A stretch of 64,000 nt of DNA from Pestalotiopsis fici W106-1 (GCF_000516985.1 NW_006917093.1:2294001-2358000); one strand, 5' to 3'; shown: positions 20,983-33,643, numbered from the stretch's first letter. The notes: generated by a model from the sequence alone, not told the origin. Numbers and translations are program-made.

Positions 20983-23900
20983 TGTGAATGCGACGTATCG
21001 ATGCTGTCAATTGAATTCTCTTCGTCAAGTCCGCGTGATCGATATTGAGGAGAAATGCCAGTGGATTGATGGTTGGCAGAAAAAAAAAAGGGATCGGAGG
21101 AAGTGATGGAGTTTTGGCGTTGTCGGTGCTGGCCAAAAGTCAGCACACGTGTAATCGGAGAACTAATAAACTGTGTCCTCACTGGAGCTCCTTAAAGGTT
21201 ACAGCAAGCTGCCGACCTATCAAAAGTCGCAGCGAATGCGCTAGAAGTCCCAGGTAAAGCTCGGTGAGTGGCCAATCAGATAGACCAGAAAGACTCGGCC
21301 ACCTTGGAGTCAACAACCTACGCTAAATTTCACCCACTGCACTGCACTGCCAGGACAGAGCGCCCAACTGAATGTATCAGCGCCTTCTGCTTCGTATGAG
21401 GCCACCATTGGAATCGGCCCAGCACCTAAATGTTAGGGACCTTGAGTTGGAATGAGAGCATAACGAAAGGGCCGGCATCATGTCTGTCTTGCATTAATAT
21501 ATGCACATATCTGCATAATTCTTGGCTGCTATCGACAAACTTGCCAACCACCCACTCCATGACAATAATCCCTTGTTCTCTCCATACAATAGTGCCACCC
21601 GCCTACATCCTGTGACAGGACGGATAATCAGTTCACGAACCGCATCGTGTCCAAGAATATCCGGGTCGAACAGTCAGTGTGGCCAAAAAAAAAAAAAAAA
21701 AAGACTTGACTGACCGCATTATTGTGATTTTTGCATTTTTACCTATTCATGGGTGTATTTCCGACGACGTGGTTAGCTATGCCTGGTGTAGTCACCAATA
21801 CAACAATATATTCTATGTACAGATCATGACAAAGCGTTGGTAATCATAGGTAGGAGGTAGATGTTCTACATTAATGTCATCAATTTCTCTTCAAGGAGAA
21901 AAATAATACAAGCACTTTTCAGTGTATTGCGAAAATTGGTACATTTTCAGGTACTTTCTTCCAGCCAACCACTTCATTGACACCTACAGTAGTACTCTGT
22001 ACGTACGCACGTATATCTGCATCTTGACAAAGTGCCTTGTCGCGGATATACTGGCAGAAGAGGTTCCAGCTTGGGTAAGACTACTCACCTGCAGCTGACC
22101 AAGCAATCTGACAGGATAATATTGACAGTGATCCATCTTATGGAGTGAGTCGAGTAGCATGAGGGTCAAGTGTCTCGGGGCAGCTGGAGCAGGTTGTTTT
22201 TGGGGGTTCTTGGCTGCTTAGCTGAGCTCCTCAATGGAATTTGATGATGCATCAATATTGACCCATCGAGAGACGGATACCTACGACGACCTTCGCTCTG
22301 TCCGTGCATGACATATGAGAAAGAAAGAAAAGGGCGAAAAACTTTGCTTGCGCATTTCGGCTTAACGCACGCAATCTAGCAAAGTTCGCATGTGATGGGA
22401 GGGATATTTATCATTACTCGCTGCTGCCGATGGAAGGATGGAGTTGCTTTCCTGAGCTCACCTATGGCAGATGTTCAAGTGAGACAAAATGATGGCATTG
22501 TTGATCTGCGCCCGCTCCTAGACCCGGACCTCGACACCGAATTCGCCGGTATAGCCTCAAACGATATGCAGGTATTATTAGAAGCCCCCATAATTTGTTT
22601 CTCGATTCCGCACGTACACTACTACATCTAGCATGCAAAAAGAGAGAGGGGTTGGTACTATACAGTAAGTGACGCAAAGAACTGATCAATCAAGACAAGA
22701 AACAACGAGATCCGATGTATGTTGATGAGGTTTTTTGATCTTAGCCTTGCAGCCAGAGAAGGGATCATCCTCGTCTGGGCATTGGTGAGAGAGGCAATCT
22801 ACACGCTCTGGTTTGCGCTGCCCTCGGGCGACACTAAAATAACGTCAGTCTTTCTTGCATCCATCCCGCGACCGGTTCAGCTGCTCGTACAATGTGACGC
22901 TATAGCCGGCTAAGAGAGAGAAAAAAAAAAAAAAAAGACCCAGAAGTGCACGCATCCGTCGAGAGAGAAAAAAAAAAGGAAAATTTTTAGAAGTACATTC
23001 CTCGTCTATCCAGACTCTCTCGTTTCTGTAAGACTTTGTCTGAGAATAGAACAAAGTAAAGTACATGCAAAATGTGGGGTCCGGCTTGAGGCTTGCTCCA
23101 GGGCGTTGTTGTTCAGGATCTACACTACCAAAGAATGGGACGTGTCGCTTTCCTTCTCGAACAACCAAAAATACCCTTACCCTGCTGTTCTACAGACTCG
23201 TCCCTGACAGCAGAGCAGACCAAGACATTTGAAAAAGGGAAAAAGGAGTAAACGCCCCTGGGATCTGGATCTGGATCGCGGGCGGTCCGTTGAACGGTGG
23301 CCGCCTCAAAAGGTAAATGCGAAACATGTATCGCAGGCAGTTCTGCTATGGCTGGCTGTTGTATCTTTTGTTCTGTCACGAACCCCTCCATTTCTGCGCG
23401 TGTCTGCTGGCCTCCATCGATTCGGTGCAAGGCCGTCCGTCTCCAGCTTCCGTGGGGCCTCCTGCCTTGCACGCCTCGAGGATCACCAGGGAACAGGGTG
23501 AAAAGGATTGCCAGAGGGTGTCGACGGCCAATACACATGACCAATCTGCACACGACCTGACACATCCATCTCGGGACTTCGTGGCAAAGAGCATGTCCAA
23601 GAGTGGACTCGCCGTCGCTGGCAGAGGGCCGGAAGACCAAGGAATTCTAAGACATCGAGTCGCTGAAAGGGCATCGGTCATCTTACACCAGCGACGGCAG
23701 CTGGCCAATCACATTGAGCCCTCGCAGCTCTTTGGCCTAGTTTGCAGACCCCAGCCCCTAAGCGCCAGTAGTCGGTATGCTGAAGAACGGGGGTCTCTCA
23801 GCCTATCAAATCTCCAAACCGACGTCTCGTCACTACATCGACATAGACACACCACACACACACTCGTTCTCATCCATCCCAATTTTGTCAAGTGTCAGTC

Positions 23901-24201
23901 AGGCTCAAAAGAAAAAGAGAGTACTCAGCTATGTTATGCGCCTAAAAGGTAGGGTCAGAAGGTAATTTCCTTTTCTCTGTTTGCTCTCATCATAAAGACA
24001 AACCCGCGGCCAAGTGACCATATGCGAGCGCATGTGTCGGCTCTTTTCCTTTTTGTCCTTCTTTCTTCCTCCTGCTTGCGGCATTGTAACATTACTTGAA
24101 CTCCGGATTCGCTGGTCGTCTTCCATTTCTGCAGCAAGCCAGCAGAGAGCCCAAAACAACCAACCACACACATACTTCGACATGCATTCAAATACGACAC
24201 C
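20983..24201. promoter_or_regulatory. large divergent intergenic region, SEC62 / CRIB gene
   Basis: About 3.2 kb with no convincing gene. It contains an uninterrupted run of 18 A at 21685-21702 and further A-rich runs near 22920 and 22967. Open frames up to 211 residues across 23.1-24.0 kb on both strands lack recognisable protein character. The region is long for a fungal promoter and may hold long leaders or a non-coding RNA. Confidence 0.4.
21685..21702 (+). repeat. poly-A run (18)
   Basis: Eighteen consecutive A; a homopolymer whose length may be affected by sequencing error. Confidence 0.9.
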
Positions 24202-25779
24202 ATGAAAGAATTTAGTGCTATGATCGATGGAGCCATAGCCACTCTCTCTAGTGCCGTTGCTACTTGCTGTGGTTGGCCCGAGGATGATACGTCTTATTAT
24301 GGTAAGCCGCCCTCGAGACCTGTTCGTATACAACTCGACCTCGAACCTTACCCTGACTTTCACCCTTCTTCCCACACAGTTCCTGAAAAGTCTTTCGTTC
24401 CTGTATACCAACAACCATCCTTCACTCCCCCACTGTCGAGCAAACAACCGATGAAGCATAGGAGAGGTCCTTCGCCAACATGGGAGCAGGCTCCAGGGAA
24501 GAGACATGATCATGTCCGTACCGCTCTTTCCATGAAAGAACGCTTCTTCTCCTCGAGCAAATCAAAACCGCGCAGGCCGCAAATATCTGGTCCGACAGAT
24601 TTCCGCCATCTGACTTCAGGTGCTCCTGTACCGTTGGATTATGAGGTCACCGAGGACTTCGAGACCACCCGCCAGCCCAGACATCGCCAGAGGTCCTTTC
24701 GTCCTCTGGAGCTCAATATACATAGTAATGCAAATGGTCGGTTGTCGTCCATGCTGCCCTATTTCGGCTATGCCAGTCCGCCTGTCACCCCTCCCGGAAG
24801 GATCATGGTTCAATCGAGCAGTAGCGAAGACAGCATCACGCTGAAGCATCAGCAGAGTTCGTCAACCATGTCCTTTCGGATCCCCCGCAAGCCCACTCCC
24901 CTTGGATCAGTGTTCGACTCGCCAAGCACAGACATGCTACCTCGTCCTGCACCAGCTCGCCTCAGGGCCCAGGCCTCTACCGAAGCCCCGGCTGCAGTCA
25001 TGGATGATCTCATCGAGCGCGTGGCCACGGCAATGAAGGAGCGGGATCTCCTGCAAGAGCAGATTGACGATGCCATTGAAAGGCAGACCCTCTACGTTAA
25101 GAGCAGGCCCTCGACTCCCGTCTTCAACAATGCCAACATGGAACCGATGCCCCAGGTCCCGGTATTGCCCCCGGACGCACCCTCTTTCAGTGAGAGGATA
25201 TCAATCGATCATCCCCGTACTGCTCCAGTAAGGAAACCGATGGTTGCTCCTACGCCTCCGCCCAAATCTCTTTCTCGAGATCAGCCAGTCCACGGGCTCT
25301 CGCTGAGAAGGGTTATCACGCCACCGCCCAAGTCCGCGGCACGTCCACGGGCACAGGGACAGCTCCGTCAGCCCCAATCATTACTTTCACGCCAGGTTGG
25401 CGACCAGCTGCCGCCACCGCCCTTGAGAAAGAAGAAGTCCTTTTCGAGGGTCTCGACCTGGCTAGGCTTCCCGGCCGACGTCAACGACAAGGCAGTGTTT
25501 GGATCGGTGCGCGAGAGGTCACGGGACAGATCTCTGCCCGTCTTGCGCCAGGGGGGCTTCTACGAGGTTCGCTCGGCACCACCGCGCAAGTCGAGCTTTG
25601 GATCTGATGATACAGTCAGCGACTGGACCTCTGATGCCGAGGAGGAGTTTGACGGACAGACCCTGCCTACGACCTGCAGCCCCAGCAGCAGCGGCGCCGC
25701 CACCATCCGGGCCGTAGACCATCCTGTCGTCCTCGGCCAGGCGCCGTGGCGACAGAGCGTCGTCGGAGTTGCCTTTTAA
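24202..25779 (+). CDS. CRIB-domain protein, putative Cdc42/Rac effector
   Basis: Two exons, 24202-24301 and 24380-25779, giving 499 residues. The 78-base intron has GTAAGC and ACACAG ends, a CTGAC branch-like site and a strong pyrimidine tract. It is a multiple of three without stops, so an unspliced reading of 525 residues is also open. The key feature is ISGPTDFRHL at about residues 102-111, matching the CRIB/PBD consensus ISxPxxFxH that binds GTP-loaded Cdc42 or Rac. No kinase domain follows, so this is not a PAK kinase but a scaffold-like effector. The rest is largely disordered and Ser/Pro-rich, with proline-rich stretches (APTPPPKSL, ITPPPKSA, LPPPPLRKKKS) that could bind SH3 domains, and a short helical piece at about 264-290 (DDLIERVATAMKERDLLQEQIDDAIE). 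A role in polarised growth is inference. Confidence 0.85.
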   Translation: MKEFSAMIDGAIATLSSAVATCCGWPEDDTSYYGKPPSRPVRIQLDLEPYPDFHPSSHTVPEKSFVPVYQQPSFTPPLSSKQPMKHRRGPSPTWEQAPGKRHDHVRTALSMKERFFSSSKSKPRRPQISGPTDFRHLTSGAPVPLDYEVTEDFETTRQPRHRQRSFRPLELNIHSNANGRLSSMLPYFGYASPPVTPPGRIMVQSSSSEDSITLKHQQSSSTMSFRIPRKPTPLGSVFDSPSTDMLPRPAPARLRAQASTEAPAAVMDDLIERVATAMKERDLLQEQIDDAIERQTLYVKSRPSTPVFNNANMEPMPQVPVLPPDAPSFSERISIDHPRTAPVRKPMVAPTPPPKSLSRDQPVHGLSLRRVITPPPKSAARPRAQGQLRQPQSLLSRQVGDQLPPPPLRKKKSFSRVSTWLGFPADVNDKAVFGSVRERSRDRSLPVLRQGGFYEVRSAPPRKSSFGSDDTVSDWTSDAEEEFDGQTLPTTCSPSSSGAATIRAVDHPVVLGQAPWRQSVVGVAF

Positions 25780-26789
25780 GTCCATTCTTGAGGCATTTTC
25801 TCACGACCAAAAAGAAATGTCTACAACAGCGACTTGACTTGTTTGTTTTGTTTGTTTGTTCTCTTGTCTTTTCACACACACGCTTCACGCGCCTTTCTAC
25901 TAGCCCTGATAATACTTTGTTTTGCATCATGATACCACGACAGGGACGAAAGCTGAATGAAGCTTAATTTTATACATGGTATAGAATCTGGGGCAACGGG
26001 TCACGGGACGGACGGACTGGCACTTCATCAACCGGAAATCGAAGCAGCCTTACAAAAAAAAGAGTTAGGAATTAGGCGAGAAGGATACTGGGATATGATA
26101 GATTTGGGATTTGGTCACATTGGGGGGTTTTTGGGAGTCAGCGACTCCTCCTTGCATTCTCCGGAGGGAGCTTAGGGATGTTGATTTTTGTGGACTTTTG
26201 ATACCCTTTGATCAGTCGGATACTAGGTAGCTGGGATGATGATTACATGGAAATTTAGGTATGGAGAAGAGATATTTCTTGGGGAAGCAACTTTTTCCAC
26301 TTGCTGGTCTATCCAAATTGTGAAGCTTATGATTGTCATTTGCTCCCATCCGTGAGACTTGCTTTGAAAGGTCTTGGGAAAATCACCCGTCGGGCGGTAC
26401 ACCTGGTTGAGCTGCTGCTAAACCTTTCAACCTAGGTCAATCAATCTATCAATGTCCAAGCAAATGAACCTTGGAGGCCGTAGGCATGCCGCTCAATAAT
26501 GGGCTTAAGCATACTTTTGCGGGGAATACTGGCTCATGCAGAATTATGGTTTCGGTACACGTGCTGTCATGGAGCCAGTCTGATTTGATCTCATTTTATT
26601 GTCTCTCTTTTCGAGTCTAAATTTTTGTGTCATTACGCACCCTGTAAAGCGAAAGTTCCCTGCCGTGCCTCTTGCCGAGGTGCGCCTTTCTTCTAGATGG
26701 TGGCTGCTAGGTTATATAGCTAATATATCATGTCTTGTATAATTGTGGCATTTCATGGGGTGTCTTGGTTTTTTCCTTTTCTTCCCCTC
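25780..26789. other. intergenic, convergent 3' ends
   Basis: About 1 kb between the 3' ends of the CRIB and MATE genes; no supported gene, T-rich in places. Confidence 0.5.
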
Positions 26790-28960
26790 CTAGCCAGTGG
26801 CATTCCGGTGCTCGGCCTCACGTACCGACTGTTCCCAGTCACTCGTGTAAATATACCAGTACTCAACGGCGGCGACCAGAGCCAGGCCGAGGGTGACACC
26901 GAACCAAAGACCCTCGAGCTTCCAGTCAAGGGCAAAGGCGGTGCCAAATGAAATGGGCAGCGCAACGACATAGTACGACAGCAAATTGGCGTAGCCGCCA
27001 AAGTGCTGCTTGCCTATGCCGCGCAGGAGACCATGTGCCATGGCCGCCATGGCGTCAAAGATTTGCATTATAGCCATGACTATAGATAATTATTCTCGTG
27101 ATTAGCAGATTACTTGCGGCTGAAAGGGGAAGAGCAGGGTTTTCAAAAGAGGCGAAACATGTCTGAGGGCTTCTCATCGTCAAGGAAGAGACAAGTTGCA
27201 CCACCGAGGCAAGCCACCGCAGAATGAAGCACTAGGGAAGACTTACGGGGCATGATCTGAGCTACAAGCTCAATGACCTCTTCATCCTTTGTCAGGAGCT
27301 TCGGCAGCTCGTATCGCAGACTGCTCAGGATAGTGACATTAAAGATGGAGACAAGACCAGCGGCGACGACGGCAACATGAGCTGATGTCTTGGCGGCCCC
27401 AACGAGCTTGGCACCGATTAGATTGGCTACACGCGTCGAGGCTGCGATGGAAATGGGAAATGGAAGCTGGAAGGTAGTTGCTGACAACGTCACGAGGACG
27501 GACTGGGCGGCAAGGTAGGTGGTGCCGAACTGACCGCTGGCAAGAGTGAGCACCTCGAAGGCGAGCCATTCCGCCACGACCATGATCATTCCAGGAACTG
27601 CGAGTTTAATCATGGGACCTGTGGATGAGTTATCAGCAAGGCGTTCAATTGAGGATGGGTTGACAAGATGTGCATGTCAAGATAAGAGCAACTTACCCCA
27701 GTTCATGAGAGCTTTCTTGCTAAATCCGCCCCAGCATTGCGATCCATCAATGAAGACGACATATAGGAACAAGAGCAACGGGATCAAATTTTGTGAGAAG
27801 GCCACGGCAATCGGGGCGCCGATAAAGCCCCAACCAAAGTGCCACACAAATAACCAGTTGATTAGGATATTAATTGGTGCCACGATGAGCAACACATAGG
27901 TAGTCGACTGGAATAGGCCCTGCGCATTCACGAAGCGCTTACCGGATTCTGTGCATATGAAACCAGGGACACCTGCAATGGCAATCTTGAGATACAGACC
28001 GGCAAGTCTGGCAGACTCTGGCTCGGGCACGAGATACGCCAAAATGTCGCCGGCAAACGCCCACAAGATCGCGACTGGGATCAGGAGCGAGGCAAGAAAA
28101 TAGGTCATGCGTTGTACTTGCAGACCAACGAGGTGTTTATGGCCAGAACCATAGGCCTGCGAGCACAATGTGTCCAAACTAGTTGCCAGTCCTTGAAAAG
28201 GCGCATAACAAGTGATGTTTGCCGTCATGGTGGCCAAACTAATGGCCCCGAGTTCAATCTTGCCAATGTGTCCAACGGCAAAGACACTAGCAATACTGAC
28301 ACTGTATTGTAGCAGAAATGTCACGACCAGCGAGCGCGAGTATTTGCCAATCGTTTGGGCCTCTCTCTGCCATGTCGTCTGGATCTTGCCCGAAGCCACA
28401 GCGGCCTCCCAAGTCTCATTCAGATGCTCGTGCTCCTGAATAGCAGCGCCGCCGTCTGAAGGACCTGTAGGACGCAGTAGCGGCGACGTTTCCGTGGCTT
28501 GCTCCTCGTCCTCGAGCGATTTACGGACCTTGGTGCTAAACAGCTTCTTGTACAGTCGGGTGGGCAGACTCGGCTCCTTTTCGGGAGCGTGCTTGGGGGG
28601 AAGGATGTGGTTATCCCTCAGCAGACTGCGCTCTGCATCACGAGACTGCTTCTTCTCGGCCCTGGTGACGACAGGCACCTCTGCCGGCTCTGGCAGCAAG
28701 GTCGCCTGGCGATATCCCACGGCGATGCCTTGGGGCTGACGATACAGCGTCGGTCCGGCCTCCTCTGAGCCCGAGTCCAAGCCATCGTCAAAGGCGCCCT
28801 CGTGGTCTATCTCATCGTCATCGGAACATTCTGCCAAATCGCGAGCCACAATCTCTTGCGCTAGAGGGGAAGAAGCTCTGAAGGAAGACGCGAGGGAAGA
28901 TGCGAGATCGCCGAGACCGCGATGGGACGACTTTCTCGGAATGTCCCTCGAGTTCGACAT
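26790..28960 (-). CDS. MATE-family multidrug/metabolite transporter
   Basis: Minus-strand exons 27697-28960, 27247-27618 and 26790-27079, with introns of 78 and 167 bases; 641 residues. MATE transporters export organic cations or metabolites in exchange for protons or sodium. The transporter core starts near residue 210 and shows the repeated hydrophobic helices of the family, with familiar segments such as LATSLDTLCSQAYGSGH, NAQGLFQSTTYVLL and GLLRGIGKQHFGGYANLLSYYVVALPI (the last two split here only for description). A long, hydrophilic N-terminus of about 200 residues is acidic and contains ETSPLLRP, a dileucine-like signal often seen on vacuolar membrane proteins. The start used is MSNSRDIP; an in-frame ATG 13 codons upstream (28999) is an alternative. 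The substrate is unknown. The gene diverges from the DUF202 gene. Confidence 0.93.
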
Positions 28961-30422
28961 GGTGACCCCGTTATCTTGCCGTCGCTGTCCTCCACACAAG
29001 ATATATAAAGCTCTTGCTTTTCTGAAAGAGGTGACAGGCGGTGCAAGGCAAAAAGACTCTTGGATTTCTCCGTGTATAGATCAACAACCCAAGCCACTTG
29101 GGCGCTTCCGAGCCTCTAAATCGAGAATGACAAAGAGATATGAAGAAAAGAACAAGGCCACCCCTCTGATATTTCCCTCGAGAGCAAGAGCTGACTCACA
29201 TATGTATGGTCTGGTAACACGCAGAATGCCGACAGACTGTCAGCCGCTCTCAACCCACCCACAACGCCTGCTCTTATGTAGTTTCCGCCATGACGAATCA
29301 CCGTTCCCACACCTCCAATCTCCTTCGCCGCCTCTTTGCTTGGGTCGCTAAGCAGTGTAAGGTAAGGAAAGCAACTGGTCCCTTTGCAATCCCAGGCGTT
29401 TTGCTTTCGGGGGGTCCCACCCGAGCTAGTAGGGGGGCAACTACTGCCTGACACGGTCAACTAAACCGCTCCCGACCTGCCGACGTTCACTAAACCACCT
29501 CCCACGAAGCTCCGTCGGCGTCTGTTCCCCGCCTGCAGCGACTTATCGGCAGATTAGTGCTGAACAAGGTCATGGCAGTAGTAGTGTAGCAGAAGCATCT
29601 GGGCCCGCCCCCCACTGCGTACTGGGTACTGGGGGACCTCGGAATCATAATCCTATAGATAGGGAGATCGGCCGTTGTACATGATGCTAGTTTGTAAGAA
29701 GAATCGCGATCTTGACTCAAGATATATAGAAAGCTGTAAAATCCTTGCCCAGGTCTATATGACCATAGCCAGGGCAATAAGTGAACCCTTGGCTGCGAGT
29801 TATATCTACGTAGATAGAGATGGGCGCAAATGCATAATCGTACGAGGATATGTCTCCCGAACACAGCAAGAAATTGAGACAAAAAAAAAAACACGACCAA
29901 TTGATTGCGCCGAGCAGTGATTGGATCGATGCGATCTGAAAGAGCTGCGCGATCGGCGGTCCGGGTAGTACTATTGGTTGTATTGTTTTCCTTGTCTGCT
30001 CGCTAGTAAAGGAAAGTCTTGGATTGGAGATCCGGTGACGTTGCCGGCCACTGACAAGGCGAGGAATTTCGTAATGCGCTTCGATCAGCTCGTTCCTCGT
30101 CAGACAGAGGGGGGGAAAAATGAAGACATTGTCTTCTCATGTCTATCCCTCGTTCATTGGCAAATATATTTGATTTTTTAGCGCTGGGGCACCTATTGGA
30201 GCTAAACAACTGGCAATTGACTAAATTCTAGCCCCGGGATTTATTCTGTCTTCAGAACAATTCGAACCCCAGTTTCGGCTATCTCAAAGGCTAAGCTGAA
30301 GCTGAGTGTGCATCTCTGCATCTTCTTCCCATTTTTCCCAACGTCTCACGCACACGCACGCGCACACTACATACGAACAGCACAGCGAATCGCGCCCAGT
30401 TCCGCACCCACCGATTAAACAG
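28961..30422. promoter_or_regulatory. divergent promoter region, MATE / DUF202 gene
   Basis: About 1.5 kb with no supported gene. The end near 30350-30370 is a CA/GC-rich alternating stretch in the leader of the DUF202 gene, in frame with an upstream ATG at 30306 that would extend that protein by 39 residues. Confidence 0.4.
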
Positions 30423-31358
30423 ATGCAACGCGCACAGCAAATGGACGAGGAGGACGATGCAGCCACCACGTCGTGCTGTGGTCCGCTCTCGTACGCAAAC
30501 CTCCGACGGCCTGTCGAGGTGGACGATGATATGATGTGAGTGATTATACCTCCACTAAAAAGTCACATGTACCACAAAGAAACACTACATATACACCCGG
30601 CATGAAAAAAAAAATTTAGACAAGAATATTGCCCTATGGTATCAATGGCTCCAGAGATATTATCATCTGTAATAGCATCACTCAATTGACTCAATTCTTG
30701 CGACATTATTACAGGTCAGATTGGCAGACACAAAACACCTTCTGGGCGTGGCCCTTTTTTGGTCCGCTCGTCTTTGAAAACACCACCAGCGATGCGCGGG
30801 ATCACTGCGCAAACGAACGCAGTAAGTATTCGTCTCCTCAGATTAAGAAGAAGGAAAGAGATCCATTTTTTGAACAGTACTGAATGTCTTTCCCATCGCA
30901 GCATTCCTTTCGTTCCTGAGGCTGTCAGTCTACATGGCCATCGTTTCCGTCGCCATTGTCCTCTCATTCCATCTCAAGTCGCAACCATCCCAGCTGGAGC
31001 TGCGCATGGCCCGGCCTCTGGGTTTCATTTTCTGGCTCCTATCGCTGTCTTGTTTGATGGTCGGCTTTTGTAATTACATGCGTTCGTCTCACCTTTTCAC
31101 TAGCTGTTGGGAATTCTCGTTGGGCCATGTGCTGACCATGATATTGTAGAGACCGTAAACAAGTATAGCAGGAAAACGGCCATAGTTCAGACAGGATGGA
31201 GAACTCAATCGGTATGCATGACTTAAATTACGACCATTTTTGCACATGAAATGATGAACTGACATTTACCCTCCCTTTAGATCATTTCGCTTATCGCTCT
31301 GGCTATTGTCGGGACATGCATCGTTTTACTGGTCGTCGCCAAGATCGATGTGGAATAA
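30423..31358 (+). CDS. DUF202-domain small membrane protein
   Basis: Five exons, 30423-30535, 30715-30821, 30902-31081, 31150-31211 and 31281-31358; 179 residues. All junctions keep phase. The domain starts with DHCANERTFLSFLRLSVYMAIV, the hallmark of DUF202 (pfam02656), where the NERTFLSWLR-type sequence precedes the first membrane helix. Three hydrophobic helices follow at about residues 80-98, 111-132 and 155-174. A conserved segment NYMQTVNKYSRKTAIVQTGW lies between the second and third. Fungal DUF202 proteins include vacuolar transporter chaperone-related and YidH-like proteins; function here is unknown. The N-terminus is short, acidic and holds two adjacent cysteines (SCCG). The first intron is 179 bases and the others 68-80. 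The upstream in-frame ATG at 30306 is less likely because the added residues are low-complexity. Confidence 0.88.
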
Positions 31359-31499
31359 TTTTCGCATTTGTTTTGGTTTGATTATTTTATCATGACCACC
31401 GCCCCAAAGCTTACATGCCATCACTGGGCCGTGCGCCTTGATACACATTTCCAAGGGTGAGTGAAATCTGACTGGGAGGGATATATATATAAAGTCCAT

Positions 31500-33643
31500 C
31501 TAATCGTCGAGACAGAACAGATCCTGCGTTGTCATGTCGACACGCGTTTTCGCTGCCACCTCGGCGGTGCATCTCCCTACTTGCGTCTTGAATTCAAGAG
31601 CATATTTCGCAGCAGAATTATCTAGCTCGTCAAGGTCCGTTTTGACGCCATCCCAGGCGACCAGGGGTAAGTTTCCGAATGGACGTAATGATCCAGCATC
31701 TAGCAGGCTTTGGAGAGAAGCTTCAGACGTCCAGACTGCTTCTGGTCCAGCCTTGAGCTTCGCCATGGCTCTCTCAATTTCTTCCTCACTGGCCTTATCC
31801 GGCAACGTGACGGGCTGTTCCGTTTGCGCATATTCTTCCGGCGCGTGCTGAAGCTCCGTGTGTACTGTTGCCAGACTTCTCGCGGTTTCCTCTCCAGGGT
31901 ACAAGACCCAATACCCACGCAACTTTGACAAGCGCAAAACATATTCGAGCCATGACGGATATTTGGTGCTGATGAGCTTCTGGGACAACAATGATGGGGT
32001 GGACGCCGATTTTTGCTGGATCTCGAGCGATCGCGACACGAGGTCATGGAGCTCTATCCACTTCTCACCCATGAATAACATGGCATGGCTGGTTGGCGCC
32101 TGCCAGAGGAAGGACGATGAGACGTCTTGCTGCGATTTCTTATCCCGCGACAGAGGTGGTGTGAATTGCGCATTGCCGTCTAGTAGCTGCAGCGGCTGCT
32201 CAAGACTAATACCAAATAGTCTCGCGTCCCAATGTTGTATTTGTGCCGCTTCAGAATACCTGTATTCCAAGAGCGTGTATTTGAGATCTTGGTCGCTGTT
32301 TGTTAGCACAGACGTTCTGGTCCAAGGGGCAATCACTACTTACAGTGGAAGAAGTTTGGTGCAAGCTCGACCTGGGGAGTAAGGACCAAGACGTGTGACA
32401 TTCTGGGGTCTGCTGGCCAGAATGACTCTAGGAAACGAGCCGAGCTTTCCTCCTCTGTCAATGTTTGACGAGGTATCCTATGTCTCAGAGATATGTACTT
32501 TGCGCCTGTTGGATTGGGAATGTAGGATGGTGGCCACTGAAAATCTTGCAAAAATTGCTTCGTGGCAGGGTCAATGTCAGGCGTAAGCTCAATAGTCAAG
32601 TGTGGAATTGAGCTGGAAGTAAAATCTGCTGCGCTTAGAGATCTGAGCAACCTGACCAAGCTACCAGTCGTGCCTGGAGTGGTCTGGATGAGAATGTCTA
32701 TATGATTTTGATTCCATGCTTTTCCCGCGAAATCAGTAATAATCATTATACACTGGAGTACATTAATGTGCTTACCTCGCAACGACCGACTATCAAGCCT
32801 GGTCATCCACATGAGATTCTGGGGAGAATATGGGAGATCAATAAGAGTAACTCCAGTCGCTTTTGCATGCGTAGACGTGCCCCTAGTAAAGAAATACTCT
32901 TCCCAGCCTGATCCATCGACAATGATTGCTTGCGGGTGCATCCACATGAAGATGTGGTGAAAGGCACGGAACACTGCATACTCCAATCGTTGTTCGGACA
33001 TGAAAGCTGCCCTGTCTGCTCGTGCGTCATGAAATATAATCTGGCAGCTTTCGTCGATGCCATTGATCCTCTGAAGCTCCTCCATGTCGATATCGCTGCG
33101 GCTCATTAGGGCAAAGTGTACATAATTCCTCGCCTCTCGGCCCATCTGGCATGCGACAGGAAGCAAATTTGCCGCGCTCTTGAGGCTCGAGGCCGCAAAG
33201 AGGATATTCTTGTTGACCAGCAGGCCGCCGTGCGTGCCGGCAATGGCATGCAGAGAGGCAGCCAGGTTATAGAACTTGGGCGGTTCATTGTTGGCGGCCC
33301 CTGCGCCGTTGCTTGCGACGCCAGCTGCTGCAGCGGCGGCGGCGGGCGGCGGGTGCGCATCGGCGTGGTTCTTTGTTGTAGGAGCGGTCGCTTCGCCGTA
33401 GTGTGGCCGGCTCGACCGTATGGGGCCGAGGTCGGTCGGGATGTTGTGGACAAAGAGGTAGAGCGCGACGACGACCAAGAGCGAGATGATGGCGCGCTTC
33501 AGGTGCCTCCGTTGAGGTCCTCGCTTCGGGTGCCAGCCCGGCAAGGCTGCGGGGGCCGCCGAGCGCTTGTGGTCGTCGTCTTTCTTGCCCATTTCCTCAT
33601 CGCTAAGGAGGAAGCGTTGAGCTTTCCCCCATGCAGCCGCCAT
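31500..33643 (-). CDS. glycosyltransferase-like type II membrane protein
   Basis: Minus-strand exons 32776-33643, 32344-32718 and 31500-32287; 676 residues. The first intron (32719-32775, 57 bases) has GTAAGC...AAAAG ends, is a multiple of three and has no stop. Removing it joins DSRSLR to AWNQNHIDILIQTTPGTTG. The second intron ends at an AAG acceptor; this joins NFFHY to LKYTLLEYRYS, the arrangement I know from related fungal proteins annotated as glycosyltransferase 2. One membrane segment at about residues 51-66 after a basic stretch (KRGPQRRHLKR) fits a Golgi type II anchor. An Ala-rich linker follows, then the lumenal domain beginning NEPPKFYNLAASLHAIAGTHGG. Conserved segments include CQIIFHDARAD and QAIIVDGSG. 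Sugar donor and acceptor are unknown. A later start at MGKKDDD (residue 18) is possible. Confidence 0.8.

Noticed and set aside
23125..23952. Open frames of 171 (-) and 211 (+) codons between SEC62 and the CRIB gene
   Set aside because: They overlap each other, have unbalanced composition, start in poor context and show no known domain.
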